A stretch of 64,000 nucleotides of DNA from Lepiota brunneoincarnata. Taxonomy: Eukaryota; Basidiomycota; Agaricomycetes; Agaricales; Agaricaceae. The position numbers and the translations under genes were made by a program. How positions within the stretch are numbered: the stretch's first letter is position 1; every line of letters begins with the position of its first letter. Shown here in pieces: positions 1-11,335 of this stretch. The notes beneath the pieces were generated by a model. The model was given only the letters and a program-made list of their open reading frames with translations. It was not told the origin of the DNA and did no database searches. Location of the stretch: positions 186,001-250,000 of the forward strand of contig JAEBUN010000046.1 in NCBI GenBank assembly GCA_023014365.1. Direction: 5' to 3'.

Positions 1-3000
1 GCGTAGTAGGGTGTCATGCCAGTAGCCTTTCTTGTAGTAACTTAGTTGGCCCAAAAAATGTATGCAGCGTGTTTGTACCATTTGCATGCATCACCATTGC
101 AAGCCTTGATGAGAGTGTCTCAAATAGTCCTGTGCATCATTTCTACCACTCCATTGGATTGGGAATTGTAAGCTGAAATACAAATATGGTGGATATGATA
201 CTTATTAGCTAACCAGTCCAGCGCAGCTACAAATGCTGTCCCGTTATCTGTAATGATTTTGTCTAAACCTCCCCATCGACACAAGATCTCTTCAAATATG
301 AAGGCCCCGAGCGTTCGACCATTTTCCTTCTTGAGAGCTCGCCATTCTGGCCAACCTGTAAGGCTACAACGGGCTTGTACAATATACTTGAAGCCGTGGG
401 AGGGCAGCATATGCATGGTATCAATGTATGCCTTCCGAAAAAGTGTTGCCAGGTGCTGGATTACAGGGGGGATTACAATGTGTTGAGTAGAGCGAATCTG
501 GCATTGGTGACATGTCTTGAGATACCAGTGTAGGTCTTGATCGAGAGTAGGCCACCAGAAATGATCCAATAAGGTACGTCATGTCGCAAAAAATCCCTTG
601 TGACCTAACTGATCATGTGCCACTTTCAACAAACCCACCCTTGCATCCATTCCTATCACCACCTGTTGATGCTGCCCCCTGTGTTCCTTCCTCTACAACT
701 TGTCCCCTCTAACAAAAAACCTGCCAGTGTGACAGAGAAATGCTACTTTGGCCTTATCGGTAAGTCCTTGTGGCATTTTCATTGTCTCCAGAAATTTTCT
801 GACTGCTCCTAGTTTCTTGTCTGTCTCTTCTGCTCAAAAATTTGCTGCATCATCACCGATTTCTAGCCTGCCCTCCCCCTTTCTTTCTGATATGACGTCT
901 CTGTCATTCCCCTGACCCACTGTCATCACCCAAGCCAAACCAACATCCCCAGTTGATCCTGCCACCCAAACCCCACATCCAATCACCTTGTCAACCCAGT
1001 CCTCTGCTTCATCCACACCTTCCCCTGCCTCTTCGCCATCCTTCTCTGCTGCCCAGCATCTTGATAATCCATCTGGACCCTTGTGTTTTGCCCCCGGAAC
1101 ATGTACCAAGTCAAAATCAAACATCAAGATGGCTGAAATCCAACGATTCATGGCCACATTTGGGTGAATGTCAGGTTTGTTCACCATACCCTTGATGTAT
1201 TGTGCATCAACCTCTACCACTAATTTTTTTGCCCCAATTATCCAGAGTTTCATCGCATTGAGTACTCGAAAGAGGCCATATAACTTGAGCTTGGCCTGTG
1301 AATATCGCAAAATCCTTTCACTCCACGCAATCAATCCAAAACATGCTGGCCATCATTGTTCCTCCTCATCCAGCTGCGCTAAAATGAACCCGACTGCAAT
1401 CACTGAGGTATCCACTGATAGAATAATTGGAAAGGGGAGTGTGTGATTGATTGGCCAAATTGCCTTGCACATTGTAACATGTTTCTTTACCTCCTCCATT
1501 GCTACCTTCTGTTCCTCTTCCCATCAAAAGCCCTCCTTTGTCACTCTTGTTAGCTTTGTTAATGGGTTGCACACCTCTGCAAAACCCTTGATCCAGTTCC
1601 TCACTGTACCTGCCATCCCCAAAAATCCTCAGACTTCTGACACATTCCAACATTCCAGTCACTTCAAAATCTTGTCCACTGTCATCCCATCTGGTTCCTG
1701 ACCCTCGTACGTGCATTGCCATCCCACCACAATAATATCTGGCTGACATAATTGAAGTTTCTTGGCTGATATGGTTGTGCCCCCATGTTTGAGCCAATGA
1801 AGGACCCGATTCAGGTCATTGGCGTGTTCCCAGATAAAATGCCGAATGCCTGGGTTGTCCAGAATGGTCTTGTAGGTACCATCATGCTTCTCATACCATG
1901 ATTTGGGTCCTAACAATGTGACATCATCTAGGAAGTTTGGTGCACAATCAGTTTTGTTTTGCAGGATAAAGGCCACATTGTTATGGAAGATTCCTACTGA
2001 GCCTGTCCAGCCCTGAGGAAGTACTGTGAGATGCATTGTGCTGAGTGGCATATCAAATGTTATGTAATTGTGAGACCCCTCTGCCAAGGTATGGTGATCA
2101 TAGCCAACGAAAAGGTCAAATCCTGAGTATATTGCATGTGCTGAGCATTGTTCTGCATACAGATAGATGAGGGGGGGTTCTTGTGAATTGCGAATCATGA
2201 CTGCATTGAGGGGAGTAAGATTGTGAACAATACGTATATTCCCATCTTTCTTGGTGACTGTAAACCACTGATGTTGATAGGAGCTATAAGACAGTTCATA
2301 TACCCCTGATTTGACCTTCTGTTTGATGAGGTTGACAACCTTCTCGTGAATGCCAGGGGGGATTGGCAGAGTCCTTTGGGTCCATGGTACATGTTCGATA
2401 ACTGGAATTTTGACTGGTGAGAAGTAATCATCCCAAAAATGTCCCTTCTCTGATTTATCCCATGCTAACCCCATCTCATTCTTTACTAGTACCTCTGCAA
2501 CCAGCTTCTGCTCCTCTGGCCACAAGAATGCATTTGAAAATAGTCCAAGTGCATCCATATGTTCCTGAGTCAACCATACACCTGGCAAAAATGATGGAGG
2601 GAAGGGGGATAAACCAGGTAGGGACCTCAAAGGATCTTCAGGGAAATGGCGCAGAATTCTGATGTCACTTGGCATTGTTCCAGGGACTGGTCGCACCTTG
2701 TCAGCTACCTTCTTGTAGGCCAGACACCTTGACTCCATATTGTAGGAAAAGGATGACCCCAGGATTACCTCCATAAGAGAATCCATACCCGCCTTGACTT
2801 CTACTCCATAATTCACCACCTCACTTCCTAGTACCATCAGGCCCTGCTTCATTCTCCCCCCAACTTGTTCTCTTGTTGGCACTACCACCTTCCTTTCTCC
2901 TCCTACTGGATCTGTGATCACCACATCCACCCCTCCATCCTCTCATTCCACTTTTCCTAACCTCATGCTCTTTTGCCAGGGCCTCCCTAGCAACAGTCGA

Positions 3001-3031
3001 TATGGTGCCATTTGGGGTGCAACAAATGCAT
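1..3031 (-). pseudogene. pol of the Ty3 element: protease end, RT, RNase H, integrase
   Basis: Continues after the solo LTR with the protease C-terminal flap region (YRLLLGRPW). The reverse transcriptase has the family's FLDDV in place of the YxDD box (about 1940) and a TVLPQGW-type motif (about 2010). RNase H has DGLSRC at its end (about 1050). The integrase has the DHFWWP..CHQCQ zinc-binding end (about 500-570) and a core with Asp in YIDTM, Asp in TDNGT and Glu in NGVVE. All parts are in one frame. The stops seen are TGA (near 2920, 1656, 1614, 1536, 1362 and 118-120) plus one TAA near 35. Most fall where relatives have arginine CGA. Confidence 0.85.
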
Positions 3032-3035
3032 GCAC

Positions 3036-4391
3036 TGAAAAGGTAGGAACTTTTGTAGGTTTTAATATAGATAGTGGGCTTGTTTTCACTAAGCTTAGCT
3101 GCAAATCGATAAGCTTAAGCTAATACAAGTGGAATGAGATAGATAATGAACAGTTTTGTCTTTTAGGGTGTTCTGGGGGTGCGTTCTGACAGTGAAATTC
3201 AAGAGAGTAGTGTTTTTAGAGGTTAATGAACAGCCATTGAAGTTATCTTAGCCGTATGGTGCAACAATGAAAGGACAATCCCTGTCAATTCAAAGCACTG
3301 GGTCTCTGGTCTCTGGTCTCTGGTCTCTGAACTCTGGTCTCTGTCTCTGTCTCTGTCTCTAGCACTCTGGAACTCTAAACTCTGAACTCTGGTCTCTGTC
3401 TCTGTCTCTGTCTCTAGCACTCTGGAACTCTAAACTCTGAACTCTGGTCTCTGTCTCTGTCTCTGGGTTGGTCGATGACCGAAGAAATTACACTTAACGA
3501 CGCACACTAAATAGCCCTCTGAAACCATTCTTGATCATGGCTTGCAGACTTGCATGTGGAAGCGGGGGTGAGACCTCTTTCTTCTCCATGAACAAGTGTG
3601 ACCATATTTATATTGTTTAGATACATACAAGAGATAGTAAATATGAAATAGAAAACAATAAGCTTAATTGTTACAGGCACTGTAGAACATTTTGGAAGGT
3701 TCGGCAGCATTTCTACCTCACCCTGGGTTATGGGTTTTTCTCTGATTAACGAATGGCAATCCAGCCAGACATGTTCCGTGCTCGTCTGCATTATTCTGCA
3801 TCCACACAAGCGCGTTAAGTTTCCGGATCAATTATGATTGGAATGTATAGCGGATGGACAATCCCTTGATCCATTGTAATTAATCTCAGTTAAGCAGTAT
3901 GCCAAAGTGCCGGGACCCACAAAGCACTTGTTAATTAGGAGTCTTTGATATTTCTAGGGTTTTGGGCATCAGGTATTGCCTCCCGAACGTTGGACGTTCC
4001 GTTCCGTGGTCCGGTCATCATTATTGAACTTGCTATAGACGTAATACGCCTGCGACAGCTGCTAGGTACATTCTTTTATGTTCAAATGCATTCGGGTTCA
4101 TCAGAAAACTGCTCATAAGGTCCCTTGATGCGACCAGGGTACACTTGATAGGCTATGTAGAGTCCTGAATCCCTCCGGAGAGCGTTCTGATAGCTTGGTT
4201 CACTAAGCTTAGTGATAATGAACTGGTTTGAACACGTCCAAGGCTCGAGTATCCCCAATTTGGTCGAACTGGCTACTACGGGATATAGTACCAATCCTCT
4301 ATAGAGTTCTTTAATGATATCGCCAATGATTCTATGTAGAGAATCGTTCCGGAGTACAGAATTCATGTATAGGTGTGAAATCGGCGTATCA
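3036..4391 (-). mobile_element. Solo LTR (1.3-kb family), inserted in the Ty3 protease
   Basis: A 1356-bp unit that begins TGATACGCC and ends CCTTTTCA on the minus strand, so it has TG...CA ends. It is flanked by GCGC (4392-4395) and GCAC (3032-3035; GTGC on the minus strand), a 4-bp target duplication with one C-to-T change. The matching copy in opposite orientation at 6785-8788 defines both ends. It contains a (GAGACA)n-like tract at about 3300-3470. No coding domain is visible, and the element family that donated it is not identifiable here. Confidence 0.85.
3295..3475. repeat. CTCTGT/GAGACA simple-repeat tract in the left solo LTR
   Basis: Low-complexity tandem copies of ctctgg/ctctgt with a roughly 75-bp higher-order repeat (tagcactctggaactctaa recurs). 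An equivalent, shorter tract lies at about 8415-8520 in the right solo LTR, so it is part of the LTR and not a separate insertion. Confidence 0.8.
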
Positions 4392-4395
4392 GCGC

Positions 4396-6330
4396 ATAAG
4401 TCTGGATTCCCCCCACTTCGATTTCCAACCACTCAGCACATCCTCTCAGGTCCTCCTTTGCCCCACTTGCTACCTGCATCGTCATTCGTTGTCCAGGATT
4501 GACTCCCACTCCCAATTCTTCCCACAGATCCCTTCACACCACCACGATTTCAGACCCCTCATCCAAAAGCCCCACCTCCTGCACCTTCCCCATTACAACT
4601 ATGTCCACTTCATGAAGTGGTGTCACAAACTCGAGTGGAATACCTGGTATTGTAGTCATTGTGGCTCCAACGGCTGCCTTCTGGGTATGTGTGTTTTCCA
4701 CCATGACTTTTTGAAGGTCCCCACTAAGTGACAATAAGTCCTGAATTGTAACTTCTGAGACCTTGGTTTCCAGAATTTGGTCAAAAACCTGCTGTGCAGC
4801 TTGAGAATTGGCAAGCTTTGACTCAAATTGATATGCTGGTTGGTGAACCACTGTTGAACTCCCTCCCTTTCCCTTGCTAACTCTCTTGCTCTCCATAGCC
4901 TGCTCCTCCCCTTTCTCCTTTGATCCCCCACTCAACCCCTTCTTCTCCTGAGCTCATGTGGTTGCAAACCCATCGGCTTCTCCTCTTCCTACTAATCCCT
5001 CTAACTCTGCTACAGCTCCCCACACAAAACCTTCAACTTCTGTAGTAGCCACAAATGAACTGAGGGCAGCTGGGGCCAGAGCCATCTGAACAGGTACTGG
5101 TGCAGGTGGAATATGGGGTGGCACATCGCGCAAGCCAAGCTTCACATCAATTGCTCCCTTGAGGCCTCCTGGGTGGCATCAGTCTATCTGGGTTCCATCT
5201 GTGTGAGCATAGAAGCCATTCGTGAGTGTGATCACCTGTCCCATGCGCACGTATTCTGCTGCTATGGGGCATGTTCTGATGCAGCAGTCAGGCTTCATAC
5301 AGAAACGACATCGATTGTCTGTTGGAGGGTTGGATGTATAGGCATGATAGGACGTTATTGTTGGGCCACCTATTGCTGGCACTTGGGTGATGGGTGTGGT
5401 CCATTGTGTTGGTGGTGGGATCCTCTCAGCTAATGCTGGAGCTGCCAAGACTAGTCGCACATATGTTGACACATAGTCTACGTCTGCCATATCTAAGCCA
5501 TGGAGTTTCTTCATCAATTCTTCCACCTCACTTCTCTCATCCTTTCTCTCCTCAAGCCGTACTTTCCTTGTCTTCACCTCCCTCTTTCCCAATCTGCCTT
5601 TCTTCTTCCACCCATCTTCCTCATCACTTGACTTGCCTGACTCCTCATCACTTGAGTCTTTCCTCCCTTTACCCTTCCTCCCTCTCCTCCTCTGTCTTGC
5701 TAATTTTTCCAAAATAGGATCATCATCCTCATCATCCACAGCCTCTCTTGAAAACACAAAGCATCCTGCCTCCATTGTCTTTTCAATAGTTGGGACCTGA
5801 GATCAGTCAAACACATGGTCTTTTGTTTCCAGGTGGTTTCAGATAGCTTTGCAAGCCTTTGTAGGTAGTCCTTTCCAAAAATAACAGTCTTGATCATCTT
5901 TGTTGATTTTCTTGTTGTCCACCAGGTATGAAGCAACTGGCCAAAACTCCCAATAGTAAGTATTGAGATCATCTTCATCATCAATGTCTCCATTGGCTGC
6001 CCTGGTGATTATTTTGACAAGCTGATTGACCGTAAATTTTTTGCCAAGTTGGGACTTGGAGTATGAGTTGAGTATCTTGTTCTTCAGCTTGTCAAAGTCA
6101 TTCTCATACCCCTCTAAGCTCTTCCAGAATCATTTCATCTTTGCATCTGTATACCTCACCACCACCTTTGCCTTCTCCCACACATCCAACCCACATGCTA
6201 TCGCATGTTCCTCAAACTCCTCCAGAAAATCCTTCAACTCCTCTGGGTATTTTGGATCAAAGTCAGGAGCACGAGAGCTGCCAGGTGCTGGCATCCCTGC
6301 GATCCCCTTGGTTGTAGTGTTGGTTGCCAT
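4396..6330 (-). pseudogene. gag / DUF4100 / N-terminal protease part of the Ty3 element
   Basis: The start is the ATG at 6330 (protein begins MATNTTTKGIAG); the TTG upstream is not needed. One frame runs to 4396, broken only by TGA codons (for example 6127-6129). Seen in order: a gag-like N-terminus, an acidic and lysine/arginine-rich linker near 5600-5700, then a zinc-knuckle-like stretch near 5300 (CRFC, then CIRTC) in which the expected histidine is cysteine. A DUF4100-like segment follows around 4535-4935. Then comes LLDEGSEIVVV, which fits the aspartic protease active-site loop (Asp-x-Gly-Ser). The reading stops at VGGIQTYA, where the solo LTR breaks the protease. The role would be capsid formation and polyprotein cleavage; this copy cannot make an intact protein. 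Confidence 0.8.
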
Positions 6331-6784
6331 TGTGCTTGTAAGTGATCTTGATATGATGGGCAAGCTGTATTGACTGAACAATGTCCTTTGCAAATTCCCT
6401 TGTAATGTTTCTTCGATCTCCGTGGTTATGCTTTCCTTAGTCTTTCTTCCTTTTGCTGGCCTTGGGATCTTTGATGGCTGTGAGAGGCTTCTTTGATAGG
6501 TACGTGCTCGGGTTGTGAGCTTGTTTGCTGTGATGTTGGATAAGGGAATAGGGGCAAGGGTCTAGGTGTCAAGGACAGCTAACACCTACCCTCACAGTGG
6601 GCTCCACTTTGTATGAAGGTTAGCAAGTTCGAGAGGGGAGGCAAGTGTTGTTGAGCTGAGTCAAGGAGAGGGAGAGATCGTGACAGAACTTTTCGAGATA
6701 GAGGGTATATTTTTCACTGGAGGACGAATCCCCCCACTTCTACATTAAATATGGTAAAGAAAGTAATACTACGTTATTTGTCGG
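6331..6784 (-). other. Leader / probable 5' LTR part of the Ty3 element
   Basis: No coding capacity. By position it is the untranslated leader and probably part of the 5' LTR of the minus-strand Ty3 element, whose gag starts at 6330. I could not identify the primer-binding site or LTR edge. It ends at the target site TCGG (6781-6784) of the right solo LTR. The sequence resumes past that LTR at 8793. Confidence 0.4.
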
Positions 6785-7338
6785 TGATACGCCAATTTCA
6801 CACCTATACATGAATTCCGTACTCTGGAACGATTCTCTACATAGAATCATTGGCTATATCATTAAAGAACCCTATAGAGGATTGGTACTATGTCCCGTAG
6901 TAGCCAGTTCGACCGAACTAAGGATATTCAAGCCTTGGAAGTGTTCAAACCAGCTTATTATCACTAAGCTTAGTGAACCAAGCTATCAGAATGCTCTCCG
7001 GAGGGATTCCAGACTCTACATAGGCTATTGAGTATACTCCAGTCGCATCCAGGGACCTTACAAGCAGTTTTCTGATGAACTCGGATTCATTGGAACCTAA
7101 AGAATGTACATAATGGCTGTCGCAGGTGTATTACACCCATAGTGAGCCCAATAATGATGACTGGACCACGGAATGGAACATCCAACGTTTGAGAGGTGAC
7201 ACCTGATGCCCAAAACCCTAGACATATCAAAGACTCATAATTAACAAGTGCTTTGTGGGTCCCGGCACCTTAGCATATTGCCTGACTGAGATTAATTACA
7301 ACAGATCAAGGGATTGTCCATATGCCATACATTCTGTT

Positions 7339-7707
7339 ATGAACAGTCCAGACCGGGAGGAACAAGAACTACTGTTCGACTTCACAAGATGGGTACAGGA
7401 GACTACAGACCAATTACGGGCACAAGAATACGAAGACGAGGAAGGGGAATATTACACCGCCATGCAGGACCTGGCGAGAGAAGCAGGAATGGAGATAACC
7501 CTGGAGGATATATTGGAATACCCCGAGGACGAAGAAGATAACCATGGATCAACCGACCCAACCTCCAATACGGATGGAAGCACTGAGAGAATGGAGAGCG
7601 AGAACGGAGAGGACTCCATGGAGATACAATCGGAAGAAGAAGATTATGAGTCAGAGGAAAGCGATGGAACATCGCACAGCAGTAGCGAGAGTACTGACTC
7701 ATTGTAA
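7339..7707 (+). CDS. Acidic ORF carried inside the chromovirus LTR
   Basis: An open frame from the ATG at LTR position 5 to TAA at 7705-7707 (122 residues). It is very acidic and Ser/Glu-rich toward the end (for example EEEDYESEESDGTSHSSSES). The 3' LTR at 12478-12855 has the same frame with one TGA in place of an Arg codon. Differences between the two copies are mostly in third codon positions, and the one length difference (9 nt) is in frame. In the full element this is the tail of a downstream accessory ORF that crosses the polypurine tract. No known domain is recognised. Expression of this isolated copy is not shown. Confidence 0.5.
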   Translation: MNSPDREEQELLFDFTRWVQETTDQLRAQEYEDEEGEYYTAMQDLAREAGMEITLEDILEYPEDEEDNHGSTDPTSNTDGSTERMESENGEDSMEIQSEEEDYESEESDGTSHSSSESTDSL

Positions 7708-7815
7708 TATAAATAACGCTAGGATGCCATCAGCCAGGATGTGCATCATGGTCAGGACTGCGCACGACCAGTAGAACAGCCAAGTAACCTATAACGAGTA
7801 TATAGCACCTCATAG

Positions 7816-7825
7816 GTATATAAGG
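7816..7825 (+). promoter_or_regulatory. TATA box of the chromovirus LTR
   Basis: GTATATAAGG about 110 bp downstream of the LTR ORF stop. The same sequence occurs at the matching place in the 3' LTR (12966-12975). Likely core promoter for the genomic transcript, starting about 30 bp further on. Confidence 0.55.
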
Positions 7826-8792
7826 CCTGTACAAGTAGAGATTAAAGCCCTAAGCTTTAATCTTGTTAACAGCGGTCGTTTACCTCTCTGCCTTAACTTG
7901 GCGTCTTCCCTCGTTATCTCATTGAGCGCGATCCACTAAGCTCTATAAGGCCAACCGTCTCGGACACCTTGTAGAGTGATTGAAGGCCGTCTCCAGTTAT
8001 CCTCGGATACAGAAGGAGCACGGATCATAACACATTCTGATCATAATTGATCTGAAGGCTTAATGCGCTTGCATGGATGCAGAATAATGCAGACAAGCAT
8101 GGAACACGTCTGGCTGGATTGCCATTTGTCAATCAGAGAAAAACCCATAACCCAGGGCAAGGTAGAAATGCTGCCGAACCTTCCAAAATATTCTGCAGTA
8201 CCTGTAACAATTAAGCCTATTGTTTTCTATTTCATATTTACTATCTCTTGCATGTATCTAAACAATATAAATATGGTCGCGCTTGTTCATGGAGAAGCAA
8301 GAGGTCTCACCCCTGCTTCCACATGCAAGTCTGCAAGCCGTGATCAAGAACAGTTTTAGAGGACTATTTAGTATGCATTGTTAAGTGTGATTTCTTTGGT
8401 TGTCGACCAACCCAGAGACAGAAACAGAGAACAGAGAACAGAGTTTAGAGTTTCAGAGTGCTAGAGACAGAGACAGAGACAGAGAACAGAGTTCAGAGAC
8501 CAGAGACCAGAGACTAGAGACCCTGCGCTTTGAATTGACAGGGATTGTCCTTTCACTGTTGCACTGTACAGCTAAGATAACTTCAATGGCTGTTCGTTAA
8601 CCTCTAAAAAACACTATTCTCTTGAATTTCGCTGTCAGAACGCACCCCCAGAACACCCTAAAAGACGGAACTGTTCATTATCTATCTCATACTACTTGTA
8701 TTAACTTAAGCTTATCGAATTTCAACTAAGCTTAGTGAGAACAAGTCATTTATCTATATTAAAACCCACGAACAATTCCACCTTTTCATCAG

Positions 8793-9140
8793 TTATCAGA
8801 GAAGACAGCAAACGTACACAAAAAGGAGCGAATTTGTATAACTATGAGAGGCCGTGTAAGTGAAACAAAATGTAGCAAAGACAGATTTTCATGAAACAGG
8901 AACCTGGAGAAAAACATACACATACACTAGGAAGGAAAAGGTAGCTAGAAAGAAGGAGAGGGAATGGCTGTACTAAAGGTGTAGAAAAACTTTAAGGAAT
9001 GAAGAAAAATTTACATATATTTCAACAGGAGGGGACTTATCTGAAGACTGAGGGTACACATGGCCCAGGGTCATCGCCGTTGTTCATCATCTGAGTCCAA
9101 TGCTCGTCCTCTTCTGTATTGTTTCCATGTGTAGCCAGGA
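8793..9140. other. Stretch without a recognisable gene
   Basis: AT-rich, no long frame. By position it continues the sequence interrupted by the right solo LTR and so may belong to the Ty3 element's 5' LTR or its flank. The truncated chromovirus begins at about 9140. Confidence 0.4.
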
Positions 9141-9142
9141 GG

Positions 9143-11335
9143 CTACTCCCACACAAATTTATAGGATTTTGCAACTTCTACTGGAAGTTTATACATCAAT
9201 ATGCCACATGGGCCAAACCCCTCAATGCCTTAATGTCCAAAACCAAGAAATTCGAATGGACAGAAGAATGCCAAAACGCCTTCAATACCCTCAAGAGAAA
9301 ATTCCAAAGCAAACTGGTACTAATGGTACCAGACCAAGACAAACCCTTCAAAATTGAATGCAATGCATCACTATTTGCATCAGGAGCAGTCCTCCTTCAA
9401 TGTGATAATAATGGAGTTAAACACCCAGTCACATACTTCTCAAAAGGGTTCTTACCAGCCAAACACAACTATCATTGCTCTGAACAAGAACTCTTTGCCA
9501 TAATCCAAGCACTCAAGGAATGGCGCCACCACATAGAAGGATCATCTCACAAAACCATTGTATGGTCAGATCATGACAACCTTCACTGCTGGAGAAAACC
9601 TGAGGATCTCAGCAGAAGACAAGCTTGATGGATTGCTTACATGCAACGATTTGATATTGAAATCTGACACATCCCTGGAAAGAAAAATGGACCAGCAGAT
9701 GCCCACTCAAGACAACCTGATCATGAACCCAAGACAAAAGACAACAAACAGATTGTTGCACTACCTGATAAATTCTTCACCCCAGAACAACCACAACACA
9801 TCCGCATTATCGACGAAACCACCAAGCATGAAATAAAGGAGCTGTGGAAAAAGAAGAAACAGATTGATATCACCCAAGAAGATGACTCAGGACACCCACA
9901 TGTTTATGGAAAACTATTTATACCTCAAGATCTACATCTTAGACGCCACCTACTGCAAAGAGTACATGACTCACCAACTGCAGGACACCCTGGAATTGCA
10001 GAAACCACCAGAAAACTCCAGGAGTATGCCTATTGGCCCAGGATGCAATCATTTGTCAAGAACTACGTCCAAGGATGTGGTGCTTGCCAACAATACAAGA
10101 TCAATCACCACCCCCTGAAACCACCACTTCAACCTATCCCTGGACCCCATTCTACCCATCCATTCTCAAACATTTCAATGGATCTTATCACAGACCTACC
10201 CCTGGACAGACCCCATGATTCTATACTGGTTGTGGTCGACCAGCTTATGAAGGGGATAATTCTAGAACCTACTGCAAACACTGCCAATGCAGACAAGATT
10301 GCCAAAATTCTTATCACACAGCTATTCTCTAGATTTGGCCTTCCTGAAAAAGTTCTCAGTGATCATGACCCCAGATTTGCCGCCAAATCCATGAAAGAAT
10401 TCTATAAACAACTTGGAATTGAACAAGCACTCTCTACCACCTACCACCTGCAGACAGATGGACAAACAGAGTGATTCAATCAAGAAATAGAACTATACCT
10501 TGGCATCTATTGCTCATCAAACCTGAGCAAATGGGCAAAGGCACTCCCACTCCTAGAATATGTTCACAACTCGAAAACACATGCTGAATGACAGCATACC
10601 CCATTTGAACTCCTCTATAAATCAACCCCCAAAGGATTTCTGACCTCTGAGAAGCCAGCAAACATTCCAGCAATAGGAGAGAAGTTTAAATACCTCGCCA
10701 AGATACGCCAAGAAGCTCAAGCTGCACATGAACAAGCCAGACTAAAAATGGCTGCAAGATATAACCAGCCAGATATCAATCTAAAAGTTGGACAAAAGGT
10801 TTGGCTAGACAACTGCAACCTCCCAATTCAGTATGCCTCAAAGAAACTGGCCCAATGCCAAGAAAGTCCCTTCACCATAACAAGAAAACTTGGACCTGTT
10901 ACTTATGAGCTAAAATTACCCATCAAATGGAAGATCCACAACAAGTTTCATGCAAGCCTCCTAATGCCTGCAGAAGAGAATGACACACATGGAGAATACA
11001 ACACAGCCCTGCCTCCTGACCTTGTCAATGGAGAAGAAGAATACAAGGTCAAGTCAATACTGTGCCACAGAAGATTCTGGAACAAGTATCAATTCCTAGT
11101 CAGATGGAAAGGATACCTTCCCACCGAGGACTTCTGGGAGCCAGAAACAAACCTGGAGAATGCCAAGGAAATCATTGAAGAATATAAAAGGGCCCACAAA
11201 CTAGACAGCCCCACAAATGACCCAACCACCCAACACTCAAGCAACCACCCCAGACCTCCCAGAGCCAGACAACAATGGATGCCTCCTCATTCAGGAAAGA
11301 ATCATATCCCTGGTGAACTGCGTCACAGGAAATAG
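9143..11335 (+). pseudogene. Chromovirus pol: RT end, RNase H, integrase, chromodomain
   Basis: A single frame from about 9143 to TAG at 11333-11335, interrupted only by TGA at 9626, 9665, 10472 and 10589. The clearest case is TDGQTE followed by TGA (10472), where relatives have Arg. Seen in order: RNase H (ECNASLFASGAVL, about 9355), the PGKKNGPADA spacer, the integrase HHCC end (H..H..CGACQ, about 9965-10090), and the core with Asp in SMDLITD and Asp in SDHDPRF. Glu of TDGQTE fits the invariant Glu region. A GPY/F-like module follows, then the chromodomain EEYKVKSIL ... RWKGY ... FWEPETNL (about 11037-11190). The chromodomain normally steers integration to methylated-histone chromatin. Dead copy. 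Confidence 0.85.

Larger units (their letters stand above)
1..6780 (-). mobile_element. Ty3/gypsy retrotransposon (DUF4100-type), cut by window edge
   Basis: A minus-strand Ty3 element. In transcription order it has a leader (about 6780-6331), gag (from 6330), a DUF4100-like region, protease, reverse transcriptase, RNase H and integrase, which runs off the left edge. Order and motifs match a Ty3 family common in Agaricomycetes. It is interrupted by a solo LTR of another family at 3036-4391. Subtracting that LTR and its 4-bp target duplication (1360 bp) puts gag (6330) and pol (2930) in the same frame, so the ancestor had one long gag-pol ORF. The copy is dead: many in-frame TGA codons and one TAA. 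Its own 5' LTR boundary could not be fixed, and the 3' LTR lies outside the window. Confidence 0.9.
7335..8032 (+). mobile_element. Solo LTR of the chromovirus, nested
   Basis: A 698-bp LTR (TGTTATGAAC ... GATCATAACA) flanked by a perfect 5-bp duplication CATTC (7330-7334 and 8033-8037). The uninterrupted site is preserved in the partner LTR on the minus strand near 3840. It is homologous over its whole length to the 3' LTR at 12474-13157. It keeps several CpG sites that the other copy has lost to TpG/CpA, so it is probably the younger or less decayed copy. Confidence 0.93.
6785..8788 (+). mobile_element. Solo LTR (1.3-kb family), split by a nested chromovirus LTR
   Basis: Plus-strand copy of the same LTR as 3036-4391. 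It starts TGATACGCC at 6785, ends CCTTTTCA at 8788, and is flanked by TCGG (6781-6784) and TCAG (8789-8792), a 4-bp duplication with one G-to-A change at a CpG. Without the nested insertion (7335-8032 plus 5 bp) it is about 1.3 kb, matching its partner. Because it faces the other copy, the pair mimics a large inverted repeat. Confidence 0.85.

Noticed and set aside
3507..8359. A roughly 100-codon protein conserved in both solo LTR arms (3507-3809 minus, 8063-8359 plus)
   Set aside because: Differences between the arms are mostly transitions, often at CpG sites, with no excess at third positions. Similarity is explained by shared LTR descent.
3036..8788. A 5.7-kb foldback or inverted-repeat transposon carrying gag as cargo
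   Set aside because: Each arm has its own 4-bp target duplication and TG...CA ends, and the gag between them is in frame with pol beyond the left arm.
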